Positions 5,660 to 15,584 of a stretch of 38,451 nucleotides of DNA are shown in pieces. This DNA comes from Planctomycetota bacterium (GTDB taxonomy: Bacteria > Planctomycetota > B15-G4 > JADJEK01). A program made the position numbers and the translations under genes. Under the pieces are notes generated by a model. That model was not told the DNA's origin. It saw only the letters and a program-made list of their open reading frames with translations, and did not search any database. How positions within the stretch are numbered: the first letter of the stretch is position 1; the number at the start of each line of letters is the position of its first letter. The stretch is taken from NCBI GenBank assembly GCA_016213895.1, contig JACQZJ010000013.1:1-38451 (forward strand), in the 5' to 3' direction.

Positions 5660-6488
5660 GCGCGTGCACGGTGGCGTGCCGGCCGGCGAGCGCGATGGCC
5701 CGCGTCAGCGGGATCTCCTTGGGGCAGACCTTTACGCAGTTCTGGGCGTTGCCGCAGTTCTGGATGCCTCCCTCGGAGACCAGGGCGTCGAGCCGCTCGC
5801 TCGCGCTCATCTTGCCGATGGGATTGGCGTTGAACAGCTCCACCTGGGCGATGGCGTGTGCTCCCATGAAGGAGCGGTCGTAGGCCGCGAAGCAGCGCGC
5901 GCGGAACGTCTCGGCGCTCTCGTCGCGGCCGCGCGCCAGCTCGATCTTCAGGAACTGCGGGCAGGCCTCGAGGCAGCAGCCGCAGCTCATGCACTTGCTG
6001 TAGAGGTAGGCCATCTGCTGCTCGTCCTGCGAGCGCCGCGGGCCGGACCCCATGTGGTGGTAGCTGTCCACCGGCACCCACGCCTTGACCTTGTGCAGGG
6101 CGGCGAAGATGCGCGTGCGGTCGACGAGGAGGTCGCGCAGCACCGGGAACTTGGTCATCGGCCTGAGCTCGATCTCGCCGGGCCGATCCGCGAGCAGGCG
6201 ATCGACCAGGGCGGTGCACGCCTGGCGCACGCGGCCGTTGATGATCATGGTGCACGCGCCGCACACTTCCTCGAGGCAGTTGCACTCCCAGACGACCGGC
6301 GCGACGCGCTTGCCCTCGACCGTCCGCGCCTGCTCGGCGATGCGCTGCAGCACGCTGATGACGTTCATGTCGGGCTCGTGGGCCACGCGGTGGCTCTCCC
6401 AGTACGCCTCGGCGCCCGGTCGGTCCTGGCGCAGGACGCGCACCAAGAAGGAGCGCGCGCCGCCCTCCGCTCGCGCCGCCCCGTTCAT
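5637..6488 (-). CDS. sdhB: Succinate dehydrogenase/fumarate reductase iron-sulfur subunit
   Basis: 283 aa subunit that carries electrons from the flavoprotein to the membrane cytochrome of respiratory complex II. An N-terminal plant-type ferredoxin domain holds the 2Fe-2S cysteines in CNCLEEVCGAC; the C-terminal bacterial-type ferredoxin domain holds CMSCGCCLEACP and CGNAQNCVKVCP for the 4Fe-4S and 3Fe-4S clusters. The start ATG at 6488 overlaps the sdhA stop as ATGA, so translation is coupled. The gene order C-A-B and the long, divergent sequence match the B. subtilis/Wolinella-type enzyme with a single di-heme cytochrome subunit. Confidence 0.95.
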   Translation of the reverse strand: MNGAARAEGGARSFLVRVLRQDRPGAEAYWESHRVAHEPDMNVISVLQRIAEQARTVEGKRVAPVVWECNCLEEVCGACTMIINGRVRQACTALVDRLLADRPGEIELRPMTKFPVLRDLLVDRTRIFAALHKVKAWVPVDSYHHMGSGPRRSQDEQQMAYLYSKCMSCGCCLEACPQFLKIELARGRDESAETFRARCFAAYDRSFMGAHAIAQVELFNANPIGKMSASERLDALVSEGGIQNCGNAQNCVKVCPKEIPLTRAIALAGRHATVHALRNWFDR

Positions 6489-8455
6489 GGCTTCCTCCCC
6501 GCCGCCTGGCGCGCCTGGCGCTCGGCAAAGGACTGCTCGATAGCGTCGCCGCCGACCACGCCGTAGAGGCGCGGCCGCGGCGCGATGAGCGACGTGTCGA
6601 CCTGCTCGTAGGCGAGTCGCGGTTCGCCGTCCTGGTCGAGCGTGGCCACGGTCGTCTTCAGCCAGCGCGCGTTGTTCTGTTCGAAGAGGTCGCACCACTC
6701 TTCCGCCTGGCGGCGGCGCTCGGCCGGATCCGCGGCGTCCACCCCAGGCATCTCGAACTCGGGCTTGTAGTGCGCGCCGCGGCACTCGTCGCGCGCCAGC
6801 GCGCCCTTGAGGATGGTCTTCGCCAGCGGGAACATGTCCTGCAGGGCGCGCACGAACACGACGTTCTGATTGGCCCAGTCGCCGCGGTCGCTGGGTGCGG
6901 CGCGCCGCGCCTCTTCCTCCAGCTCGCCCACGCGGCCGTAGGCCTGCTCCAACTCGCCGTTGTGGCGCACCACCGTGGCCACGCGCGTCATCAGCTCGCC
7001 GAGTTCGGCCTGCACGCGGTACGGGTTCGGCCCGGAGTCGGCGCGCGCGAGGATCTCGCGGAAGCGCGCCTCGTGGCGGCGGCGCTCGGCGGCGAAGAGC
7101 GCCGCGGACTGCTCGGCCGCCAGGCCGTTGGGCAGGGAGTGGACGTAGCTCACGACGCCGCCCGCCACGGACAGGCCGCTGAAGATGCACGCGACCAGCG
7201 AGTTGGCGCCGAGCCGGTTGGCGCCGTGGTACTGGTAGTCGCACTCGCCGATGGCGAAGACGCCCGGCAGGTTGGTCTGCTGGGTGCGCGGCGAGCAGAT
7301 GTTGAGGCCGCCCTCCGCGGTGCGCTCGAAGTCGCACCACAGCCCGCCCATCGAGTAGTGCACCGCGGGGAAGATGCGCATGGCGGCGGCGCGCGGGTCG
7401 ACCCCCTGGAACTTCTCGTAGATCTCCAGGATCCCGGCGAGCTTGGCGTCGAGCATCTCGCGCGGCAGGTGGCTCACGTCGAGGTAGACGCACATGCGCC
7501 CGCGGTCGACGCTGAGGCCTTCCTTGACGCACACGTTGAAGATCTCGCGCGTGGCGATATCGCGCGGCACCAGGTTGCCGTACTTCGGGTAGCGGTCCTC
7601 GAGGAAGTAGAGGCGCTCCTTCTCCGGGATGTCGCCCGGCGGCCGCGGGTCCTGCGGCTCGCGCGGCACCCACACCCGGCCGCCCTCGCCGCGCGCGCTC
7701 TCGCTGATCAGGCGCAGCTTGTCGGCGCCCGGGATGGCCGTGGGATGCACCTGCACGAACTCGCCGTTCGCGTAGCTCGCGCCCGCCTGAAAGACGCGGC
7801 TCACGGCGCTGCCGGTGCACGCCACGGAGTTGGTCGAGCGGCCAAAGATCCCGCCGCAGCCGCCGCTGGCGATGATGACCGCGTCCGCCGGGATGGCGCG
7901 GATTTCCATGGTCACCAGGTCCTGCGCCACGCAGCCGCGGCAGCGGCCGGACGAGTCCTGCACCAGGCCGAGGAAATCCCACGATTCGTACTTGGTGACG
8001 TGGCCGCTCGCCTGCCAGCGCCGCACCTGCTCGTCGAGGGCGTAGAGGAGCTGCTGGCCGGTCGTTGCGCCGGCGAAGGCGGTGCGCTTGAAGAGCGTGC
8101 CGCCGAAGCGCCGTTGGTCGCGGAACCCCTCCGGCGTGCGGTTGAACGTGACCCCGAGCCGGTCCATGAGGTCGATGATCTGCGGCGCCCAGTAGACCAG
8201 CTCCTTGACCGGCGGCTGGTTCTGCAGGAAGTCGCCGCCGTAGAGCGTGTCGTCCAGGTGGCGCCACTCGCTGTCGCCGAGCTGCCGCGTCAGGTCGTTG
8301 CAGCTGTTGATCCCCCCCTGGGCGCAGGCGCTGTGCGAGCGCTTGACGCGCGTCAGGCTCATCAAGCTGACGTCCGCGTCCAGCTCCGCCAGCTTCATGC
8401 ACGCCGCCAGGCCGGCGAGCCCGCCGCCGACGACCAAGACGCGCTTCTTCGCCAT
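6485..8455 (-). CDS. sdhA: Succinate dehydrogenase/fumarate reductase flavoprotein subunit
   Basis: 656 aa catalytic subunit that oxidises succinate to fumarate (or the reverse). Dinucleotide-binding motif VVGGGLAG near the N-terminus; SHSACAQGGIN contains the His that carries covalent FAD; the substrate-site motifs GEFVQVHPTAI, SESARGEGG, HYSMGG and HGANRLGANSL are all present. The ATG at 8455 follows the sdhC stop as TGATG and is the family start; the reading frame stays open further upstream only as antisense-like noise inside sdhC. The 3' end overlaps sdhB by four bases. No missing key residue was seen. Confidence 0.96.
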   Translation of the reverse strand: MAKKRVLVVGGGLAGLAACMKLAELDADVSLMSLTRVKRSHSACAQGGINSCNDLTRQLGDSEWRHLDDTLYGGDFLQNQPPVKELVYWAPQIIDLMDRLGVTFNRTPEGFRDQRRFGGTLFKRTAFAGATTGQQLLYALDEQVRRWQASGHVTKYESWDFLGLVQDSSGRCRGCVAQDLVTMEIRAIPADAVIIASGGCGGIFGRSTNSVACTGSAVSRVFQAGASYANGEFVQVHPTAIPGADKLRLISESARGEGGRVWVPREPQDPRPPGDIPEKERLYFLEDRYPKYGNLVPRDIATREIFNVCVKEGLSVDRGRMCVYLDVSHLPREMLDAKLAGILEIYEKFQGVDPRAAAMRIFPAVHYSMGGLWCDFERTAEGGLNICSPRTQQTNLPGVFAIGECDYQYHGANRLGANSLVACIFSGLSVAGGVVSYVHSLPNGLAAEQSAALFAAERRRHEARFREILARADSGPNPYRVQAELGELMTRVATVVRHNGELEQAYGRVGELEEEARRAAPSDRGDWANQNVVFVRALQDMFPLAKTILKGALARDECRGAHYKPEFEMPGVDAADPAERRRQAEEWCDLFEQNNARWLKTTVATLDQDGEPRLAYEQVDTSLIAPRPRLYGVVGGDAIEQSFAERQARQAAGRKP

Positions 8456-9201
8456 CAGCGGCCCTCCTCGAGCGGCGCGGCCGGCGCTGTCTGGGCGCTT
8501 CCCGCCGCCGTGTCCTGGGCCTGCATGCCGGCCAGGGCGCCGAGCCCCATGAGCGCCACGATGCACCCGAAGCCGAGGATGAGGATGTTGGCCGTGCGCT
8601 GCGAGCGCGGGCTGGTCCACACGCCCCAGGTGATCCCCATGGTCCACAGGCCGTGCGTGAAGTGGTAGACGCAGGCGAGCACGCCGACGAGGTAGATCGC
8701 GAAGACGAGGGGCGAGGCCTGGATCGCCGTTGCCGCGGTGAGCACGTTCTCCGGGTCGAAGCGCGCTCCGCCGAGCGGCAAGGCGACGTGCTCGGTCCAC
8801 CAAGGGAAGTGGAACCAGCCGTGCATGTGCAGGACGTGCCAGAGGATGAAGGGGAAGGCGATCGCCCCGGTCCAGCGCTGCAGGGTGTAGCGCCAGTTGG
8901 CCGCGTAAGGGTAGAGGCGGACGTTGCGCTTGCCGCGCGAGACGATGATCAGGCCGATGACGCCGTGGAACAGGATGGGCAGGAAGCTGAAAGCCCACTC
9001 GAGCGGCACGAGCGTGGTCGCCCCGAGGGAGTGGATCTGGCCCACGCGGCGCTGGAACAGCTCAGGACCGTCGAGGATGCTCGCGTTCGTCGCCAGGTGG
9101 AAGCAGAGGAACCCGCCGATGGGCAGGAGCCCGGTCAGGGAGTGCCAGCGGCGCAGGACGAACTCGTTCTGCCCGAAGACCGAGGCGGCGGAGTTGTTCA
9201 T
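8455..9201 (-). CDS. sdhC: Succinate dehydrogenase cytochrome b558 subunit
   Basis: 248 aa membrane anchor with about five hydrophobic segments, the size and layout of single-subunit di-heme cytochrome b558 anchors. Conserved heme-ligand histidines are visible in FLCFHLATNA, ILFHGVIGL, LWHVLHMHGW and YHFTHGLW. The start at 9201 (MNNSAASVFGQ) is preferred over an ATG 78 bases upstream because homology begins there; the ribosome-binding site is weak. It is the first gene of the sdhCAB operon. The C-terminal 25 residues (after GMQAQD) are Ala/Pro-rich and probably disordered. Confidence 0.92.
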   Translation of the reverse strand: MNNSAASVFGQNEFVLRRWHSLTGLLPIGGFLCFHLATNASILDGPELFQRRVGQIHSLGATTLVPLEWAFSFLPILFHGVIGLIIVSRGKRNVRLYPYAANWRYTLQRWTGAIAFPFILWHVLHMHGWFHFPWWTEHVALPLGGARFDPENVLTAATAIQASPLVFAIYLVGVLACVYHFTHGLWTMGITWGVWTSPRSQRTANILILGFGCIVALMGLGALAGMQAQDTAAGSAQTAPAAPLEEGR

Positions 9202-9342
9202 TTCCAGGTTCTGCGGACTCCAGCGCGGCCAGGCGCCCCGGCCGCGGCGAGCTGCATGCCCGGCGGGCCGCGCGTGCATGCTAGCAGCCCGCCGGGGAAG
9301 AGCGCCGCGATTCGCGCGCGCGGCCGGGGAGAGCCGCGGCGC

Positions 9343-10635
9343 TCAGCGGGCCATGACGGCCGCCAGGTCCTTCCTGGCATCCTTGCCCGTGAGGCGCAGG
9401 TCGAACTTCTCCTGCAGGATGGCGAACACGCCCGGGGACACGAACGCCGGCGGATTCGGGCCGATCGTGATTCCCTTGACGCCGAGAGCGAGGAGCGTGA
9501 GCAGCACCGCGACCGCCTTCTGCTCGAACCAGGAGACCACGAGCGTGAGCGGCAGGTCGTTGACTGTGCAGTTGAAGGCCTGGGCCAGGGCCGCCGCCAC
9601 CTGGATCGCGCCGTAGGCGTCGTTGCACTGTCCCATGTCCAGGAGTCGCGGCAGGCCGAGCAGCGTGCCGTAGTCGTGGTTGCGGATGCGGTACTTGCCG
9701 CAGCCGAGGGTGAGGATGAAGGAATCCGGCGGCGTGGCCTGGGCGTACTCCGAGAAGTAGTTGCGTCCGGTCTCGGCGCCGTCGCAGCCGCCGATGAGGA
9801 AGAAGCGGCTGATCTTGCCGTCTTTGACCGCCTGCACGATGGTGCCGGCCAGGCCGAGGATGACGTCCTTGTGGAAGCCGATCCGGGACTCGCGGACGAT
9901 CTTCTCGGGAAGCGGCGCGCAGCGCCTGGCCTTCTCGATGATTGGCGCGAAGTCGTTGGTCTTCAGGCAGCGGCCGCCCGGCACGGCGGTCACGCGCGTG
10001 GTGAAGACGCGATCGGCGTAGGTCTCGCGCGGGTGCAGGATGCAGTTGGTGGTGGCGAGGACTGGGCCCGCGAAGTTCTCGAAGTCCTTCCTCTGCTCCT
10101 GCCAGGCGCCGCCGTAGTGGCCGGCGAGGTGCGGGTGCTTCCGCAGCCCGGGGTACCCGTGGGCGGGGAGCATCTCGCCGTGGGTGTAGACGTTGCTGCC
10201 CGTGCCCTTGGTCTGGGGCAGCAGGTCGTCGAGATCGACCATGTCGTGGCCGGTGACCAGGATGCCCGGCCCGGCGAGCGACCCTTCCTTGACGTCCACG
10301 GGCGACGGCTTGCCGAAGCGCTCGACGTGCCCTTCTTCCAGGAGCTGCATGACGCGCAGGTTCTTGCGGCCGCACTCGAGGACCAGTTCGAGCAGGCTGT
10401 CCATGTCGAAGTTGACGTTGGTTACGGTGGCGAACAGCGCCTCCTCGACAAAGGCGTCGACCTCTTCGTCCACCTTGCCGAGGCGGCGGGCATGGTGCGC
10501 GTAGGAGCACATCCCCTTGAGGCCGTAGAGGAGCGTCTCCTGCAGCGACTGCACGTCCTCGTTCTTGCCGCACACTCCCGGACTCGTCTCGCACCCGGTT
10601 CCATGCCGAGTCTGCTCGCACTGATTGCAGAACAT
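9343..10635 (-). CDS. hcp: Hybrid cluster protein (hydroxylamine reductase / NO reductase), short class
   Basis: 430 aa. Binds a cubane cluster through C3, C6, C15 and C22 (CNQCEQT...CETSPGVC) and the hybrid Fe-S-O cluster through H130, E154, C198, C284, C312, C337, E371 and K373. The internal spacings (H to E 24, C to C 28 and 25, E to K 2) equal those of the D. vulgaris enzyme. It is about 120 residues shorter than class I/II Hcp because the second helical bundle is lacking, as in class III proteins. AAAGGAG lies before the ATG, which directly abuts the stop of the ferredoxin gene, so the two are co-translated. Likely role: protection against nitrosative stress by reducing NO or hydroxylamine. 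Confidence 0.95.
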   Translation of the reverse strand: MFCNQCEQTRHGTGCETSPGVCGKNEDVQSLQETLLYGLKGMCSYAHHARRLGKVDEEVDAFVEEALFATVTNVNFDMDSLLELVLECGRKNLRVMQLLEEGHVERFGKPSPVDVKEGSLAGPGILVTGHDMVDLDDLLPQTKGTGSNVYTHGEMLPAHGYPGLRKHPHLAGHYGGAWQEQRKDFENFAGPVLATTNCILHPRETYADRVFTTRVTAVPGGRCLKTNDFAPIIEKARRCAPLPEKIVRESRIGFHKDVILGLAGTIVQAVKDGKISRFFLIGGCDGAETGRNYFSEYAQATPPDSFILTLGCGKYRIRNHDYGTLLGLPRLLDMGQCNDAYGAIQVAAALAQAFNCTVNDLPLTLVVSWFEQKAVAVLLTLLALGVKGITIGPNPPAFVSPGVFAILQEKFDLRLTGKDARKDLAAVMAR

Positions 10636-11400
10636 CTACTTTCTCCTTTCGTCGCCCTGGCGGGCGTCCAGACAGGGGATCGGGGCGTCTCCGCGGACCC
10701 GGGCGCGCCCGAGCGGCGCCTCCTCCACGGCATGCCTCTTGAGAATAGCTCCGTCGTTGCCGACGACCACGTCGCGAATCTCCAGAGAGGAGCCGGCGGC
10801 GCGGCGCGCGCGCTCGACCAGGCGCAGCAGACCGGCGCAGCAGGGCACGAACATGCGGGCCACGGTCACGCTCTGCGGGCGAGCGTGCGCGAACAGGGCG
10901 GCGAGCTTCTCCTCATAGCCGGTCTGGTCATCCAGCTTGGGACAGGCGACCACGACAGCGCGGCCGGAGAGCAGCCGGGAGTGGAAGTCGGGCATCGCGA
11001 CCGGCACGCAGGTCGCGCACACCAGGAGGTCGGCGCCCTGGAAGAAGGGAGCGGCGGGTGGCAAGAGGTGGAGCTGGACCGGCCACTGGCGCAGGGCCGA
11101 GCTGCCGGACCTGCCGGCGGCGGGGCGGGCGGGCGCCGGCTTTGCGGCGTGCGCGGCCACGGCCTGCTCGTCGAAGGGCGCGCGGGCGCGCTTCTCGACG
11201 CGGATCGCCCCGCGCGGGCAATGGCCAAGACAGGCGCCGAGTCCGTCGCACAGGCGCTCCGCCACCAGGCGCGCCTTGCCGCCTGCGATCTCGATCGCCC
11301 CTTCGGCGCACGCGGGCACGCACTGGCCGCAGCCGTCGCACAGGTCCTCGTCGATGATCGCGATCTCGCGGACCACCGCCTGCCTTTCGTCTTGATCCAT
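10636..11400 (-). CDS. Hcp-associated ferredoxin-domain protein
   Basis: 254 aa. The N-terminal ferredoxin domain has a full 4Fe-4S motif (C21, C24, C27, C31). In the second motif, CDGLGACLGHCP, the second Cys is replaced by Leu54, leaving C51, C57 and C61, so that cluster is absent or altered. After a Pro/Ala linker (70-100) comes a C-terminal domain with Cys-containing motifs VCATCVPVAMPDFH, ACPKLDD and VPCCAGL that may hold a further metal site. The start at 11400 has GAGGT upstream; the open frame extends 16 codons further without support. Immediately upstream of hcp. Likely the electron donor to Hcp; this is inference from gene linkage. Confidence 0.85.
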   Translation of the reverse strand: MDQDERQAVVREIAIIDEDLCDGCGQCVPACAEGAIEIAGGKARLVAERLCDGLGACLGHCPRGAIRVEKRARAPFDEQAVAAHAAKPAPARPAAGRSGSSALRQWPVQLHLLPPAAPFFQGADLLVCATCVPVAMPDFHSRLLSGRAVVVACPKLDDQTGYEEKLAALFAHARPQSVTVARMFVPCCAGLLRLVERARRAAGSSLEIRDVVVGNDGAILKRHAVEEAPLGRARVRGDAPIPCLDARQGDERRK

Positions 11401-11447
11401 GGTCGTACCTCGCTGCCGCTCCGGCGCGGCGCCGGGCAACGGGCGCA

Positions 11448-11490
11448 ATGATGCCCCAGGCGCGGGGAGGCGTCCTTGACCTGGGTCAAG
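11448..11490 (-). promoter_or_regulatory. CRP/FNR (HcpR)-type operator and promoter of the ferredoxin-hcp operon
   Basis: CTTGACCTGGGTCAAG at 11475-11490 has 7-base perfect arms, of the form TTGACC-N2-GGTCAA recognised by FNR/HcpR-type regulators. A -10-like CATCAT on the minus strand (11448-11453) lies exactly 32 bases from the operator centre, so the operator would sit at -41.5, the class II activator position, with a start near 11441, 40 bases before the ATG. The cognate regulator is probably the protein encoded at 11952-12641. Confidence 0.7.
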
Positions 11491-11542
11491 CGGCGCCGGA
11501 TTTCTTGCTGCGCCGAGAAGCAGCGGCGAGGGGCGGTCCGGC

Positions 11543-11836
11543 TCACTCGCGCGACACGCCGAGCAGGAAGCGCCAGGCCGGCAGGACGGTGATCTTCTTG
11601 CCTTCGACCTCGATCCGCTCCTCGTGTCCGCGCGTGACGATCGTGCCCGAGCGCAGGCGCAGCTCGGCCATGGCTTCGCGCAGGGCCAGGACTTCGCGCT
11701 TGCGGGTCGCGGGCTCGGCCAGGGACTCGCAGGCCTGCACCAGCAGCCGGGAGCGGTTCGGCAGGCGAGCGATGAAGTCCACCTCGGCGCCGCTCCTGGT
11801 CTTGTAGTAGCAGATGTCGGGCGTCACGCGCCGCTC
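11543..11836 (-). pseudogene. C-terminal remnant of a DUF4143 (AAA+ ATPase-associated) protein
   Basis: About 95 residues beginning near DICYYKTRSGAEVDFIA and ending FLLGVSRE. The motif YYKTRSGAEVDFI is typical of the DUF4143 endonuclease-like C-terminal domain of mobile-type AAA+ ATPases. The N-terminal ATPase (Walker motifs) is absent; upstream codons read as low-complexity Arg/Pro noise and then run antisense to the regulator gene. Best read as a 3' fragment left by deletion. No start codon or ribosome-binding site can be assigned. Confidence 0.65.
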
Positions 11837-11951
11837 GCGCCCAGGTCCTTGACTCCGGCGCGGGCGCGGGATCTCCTGGCGATGCGCGGCCGCCGGGCGC
11901 TTTCGGCGGCGCGAGCTGGGCGCATCCGCGCCAGGAATCGAGGACGCTGCC

Positions 11952-12641
11952 GTGACGGACGCCGTGCGTGACATCCTCTCGTCGTGCCGCTTCTTCGCCC
12001 GGGTGCGCGGCCGGTCCTTCGAGCGGCTCGCGGCCATGGCCCTGCCGAAGCGCTTCGACAAGGGGGAGGTGATCTTCCGCCAGGGCGACCCGTGCCCGGG
12101 CGTGTACGTGGTCGGCTCCGGAACGGTGCGGGTGTTCAAGCGGGCCCCGAACGGCAAGGAGCACGTGCTGCATTTCGTGGACGCCGGGCTCACCTTTGCC
12201 GAGGTGGCCGCGATCGGCGGGTTCGACTGCCCGGCGTTCGCCGAGGCGGCGAGTGCGACCTCTTGCGTCCTCCTGCCCAGGGAGCCGTTCGCGCGCGCGC
12301 TGCGCGAGGATCACGAGCTCTGCCTGCAGCTCATGGAGAGCATGGCCTTCTGGGTGCGCCATCTCGTGGGGCTGATGGAGGACATCGTGCTGCGCGACGC
12401 GGCCGGCCGTCTGGCGCGCCTGCTGCTCGAGGCGGCCGGGCCCGGAGCGGAGCCGTTCACCCTCGCGAGCCTGAAGAAGGACCTGGCCAGCCACCTGAAC
12501 CTCACCAGCGAGACGTTCTCGCGCACCCTGAAGCGTCTGGAGCGGGAAGGGCTCATCGAGCAGCTCGAGGGCGGCGCGCTACGCGTCCTGCGCCGGGACG
12601 ACCTGAGAGATCTGGCGGATGGGTTGTATCCGACGATGTGA
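11952..12641 (+). CDS. CRP/FNR-family transcriptional regulator (HcpR-like)
   Basis: 229 aa. N-terminal cyclic-nucleotide-binding beta-roll (about 10-125: FDKGEVIFRQGDPCPGVYVVGSGTV), dimerisation helix (about 125-150), and C-terminal winged helix (LKKDLASHLNLTSETFSRTLKRLEREGLI) whose recognition helix SETFSR resembles the E-x-x-SR of FNR-type proteins that read TTGA half-sites. No N-terminal Cys cluster of FNR is present, so an oxygen-sensing 4Fe-4S cluster is unlikely; a heme or other ligand is possible. GTG start with GAGGACG ahead. It lies next to and divergent from ferredoxin-hcp, whose promoter holds the matching palindrome, so it is probably the hcp activator. No such site was found before its own gene. 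Confidence 0.85.
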   Translation: MTDAVRDILSSCRFFARVRGRSFERLAAMALPKRFDKGEVIFRQGDPCPGVYVVGSGTVRVFKRAPNGKEHVLHFVDAGLTFAEVAAIGGFDCPAFAEAASATSCVLLPREPFARALREDHELCLQLMESMAFWVRHLVGLMEDIVLRDAAGRLARLLLEAAGPGAEPFTLASLKKDLASHLNLTSETFSRTLKRLEREGLIEQLEGGALRVLRRDDLRDLADGLYPTM

Positions 12642-12698
12642 CGCGCTACTTCGTCTCGCGCCAGGCGGATGAACACCGCGCGCACTCAGGAGGAAGAT

Positions 12699-14310
<1,612 letters not shown>

Positions 14311-14333
<23 letters not shown>

Positions 14334-14709
14334 CCGGCCGGCGCGCGGCCCTGCCGCGCTGGCGCTGCTTCTGCTTCTGGTCCTCGCCTGCGACCAGGGC
14401 GGCGGCGTGGTGATCACGGACGGGGACCGGCGCAGCGCGCGCTCTCACTTCGACGAGTACTGCAGCACCTGCCACGGCGAGGGCGGCAAGGGGGACGGCC
14501 CGGCCGGCATCGGGCTGAAGCCGCGGCCGCGGAACTGGACCGACCGGGAGTGGCAGGAGTCGGTCAGCGACCGCCGGATACGCGACGTGATCCGCGAGGG
14601 CGGCGTGCCCGCCGGCCTGAGCGCGGAGATGAAGCCCAACGTGGAGTTCGCCGAGGAGCCGGGGGTCATCGCCGCGCTCGCTGAGATCGTGCGCGGCTTT
14701 CGCCGGTAG
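14311..14709 (+). CDS. Lipoprotein cytochrome c, class I
   Basis: 132 aa. An N-terminal hydrophobic segment ends in a lipobox-like LVLAC (Cys27), predicting lipidation and outer-face membrane attachment. One heme c motif CSTCH (51-55) is followed by GEGGKGDGPAG, typical of single-heme cytochromes; Met107 (AEMKPN) is the likely distal ligand. The start overlaps the end of the acyl-CoA dehydrogenase gene by 23 bases. Function as a periplasmic electron carrier is known for the family; the partner is unknown. A downstream convergent gene begins after 11 bases. Confidence 0.85.
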
Positions 14710-14720
14710 GGACGGCCGCT

Positions 14721-15566
14721 TCAGGCGAGCGGTGCGCGCAGCCCGGCGAAGGGGTCCGAAGGCGGGATGCCGTATTCGCGCTCGACCTTGCTCGAGTCGA
14801 GGCCGGCGTAGAGCGGCCGCCGCGCCACCCACTTGGCCATGAGCTGGTCCATGTCGATGCGGCGGATGCCTGACGGGTCGAGGCCGGCGGCCTGGGCCGC
14901 CTCGACGGCGAAGGCGTAGCGGCTGAGGAAGCGGCTGCCGGAGTGGTGGTAGGTGCCGGTCGCGTCCCGGTCGATGAGCGCGCGCATGCAGCGGCCGAAG
15001 TCGGCGACGCCTGTGGGCGTGGTCCAGAGCGCGTCCACGACGGTGATCTCCTTGCCCTGGCGCAGGGAATCGATCACCCAGTAGACGAAGCCGTAGCGCC
15101 GGCCGTTGCGGCAGCGGCCGTGGCACAGGCTGGTGCGCAGGATGAGGTGGTTGTCGTAGGACCGGACGTACTGCTCGGCCACGAAGTGCGTCAGACCGTA
15201 CTGCTGCAGTCCGCAGGCGGGATCGTCCTCGAGGTAGGGCGTCTTCTTCTGGCCGTCGAAGATGAGCTGCGTGCTCACGTAGACCAGCTTGGCGCCCACG
15301 GCGCGCGCGGCCTCGAGGACGTTCATCGTGCCGACCACGTTGACGCGGTAGCAGCCGAGGGGGTCCTTCTCGCACTGGTCGGGGTCGATCCACGCGGCGC
15401 AGTGCACGATGACCTCTGGCTTCCGTTCGGCGATGACGCGGCGCGTCTGCTCGGCGTCCGTGACGTCCAGGCGCTCGTCGCATCCGTCCACGATGTCGGT
15501 GAAGAGCAAGCCAGCTCCGGGGATGCTGCTGCCCACGAGGCCTTCGCCGCCGGTGACGAGGATCAT
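14721..15566 (-). CDS. RmlD-like NAD(P)-dependent sugar reductase (SDR family)
   Basis: 281 aa extended short-chain dehydrogenase related to dTDP-4-dehydrorhamnose reductase. N-terminal nucleotide motif TGGEGLVGS (5-13); VHCAAWIDPDQCEKDP matches the RmlD family segment around the substrate site; YVSTQLIFDG (96-105) replaces the usual YISTDYVFDG. The catalytic YxxxK is altered: YGLTH, with Y123 but His127 in the Lys position. Either His supports the Tyr or the activity has changed. It is the last gene of the four-gene glycan operon, 18 bases after the RmlC-like gene. No rmlA or rmlB is present in the window, so rhamnose synthesis is not established. Confidence 0.82.
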   Translation of the reverse strand: MILVTGGEGLVGSSIPGAGLLFTDIVDGCDERLDVTDAEQTRRVIAERKPEVIVHCAAWIDPDQCEKDPLGCYRVNVVGTMNVLEAARAVGAKLVYVSTQLIFDGQKKTPYLEDDPACGLQQYGLTHFVAEQYVRSYDNHLILRTSLCHGRCRNGRRYGFVYWVIDSLRQGKEITVVDALWTTPTGVADFGRCMRALIDRDATGTYHHSGSRFLSRYAFAVEAAQAAGLDPSGIRRIDMDQLMAKWVARRPLYAGLDSSKVEREYGIPPSDPFAGLRAPLA

Positions 15567-15584
15567 CCTGCTTCTCCGCGCCCG

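Noticed and set aside
5637-8402. A very long minus-strand open frame of over 900 codons through sdhA and sdhB
   Set aside because: Its N-terminal two thirds is Arg/Pro/Ala-rich text in the wrong frame of sdhA; only the sdhB part is real. High GC keeps such frames open.
9306-9316. CGCGATTCGCG between hcp and sdhC as another activator site
   Set aside because: The arms are separated by three bases instead of six, no -24/-12 box lies at the right distance, and the area is a run of CG repeats.
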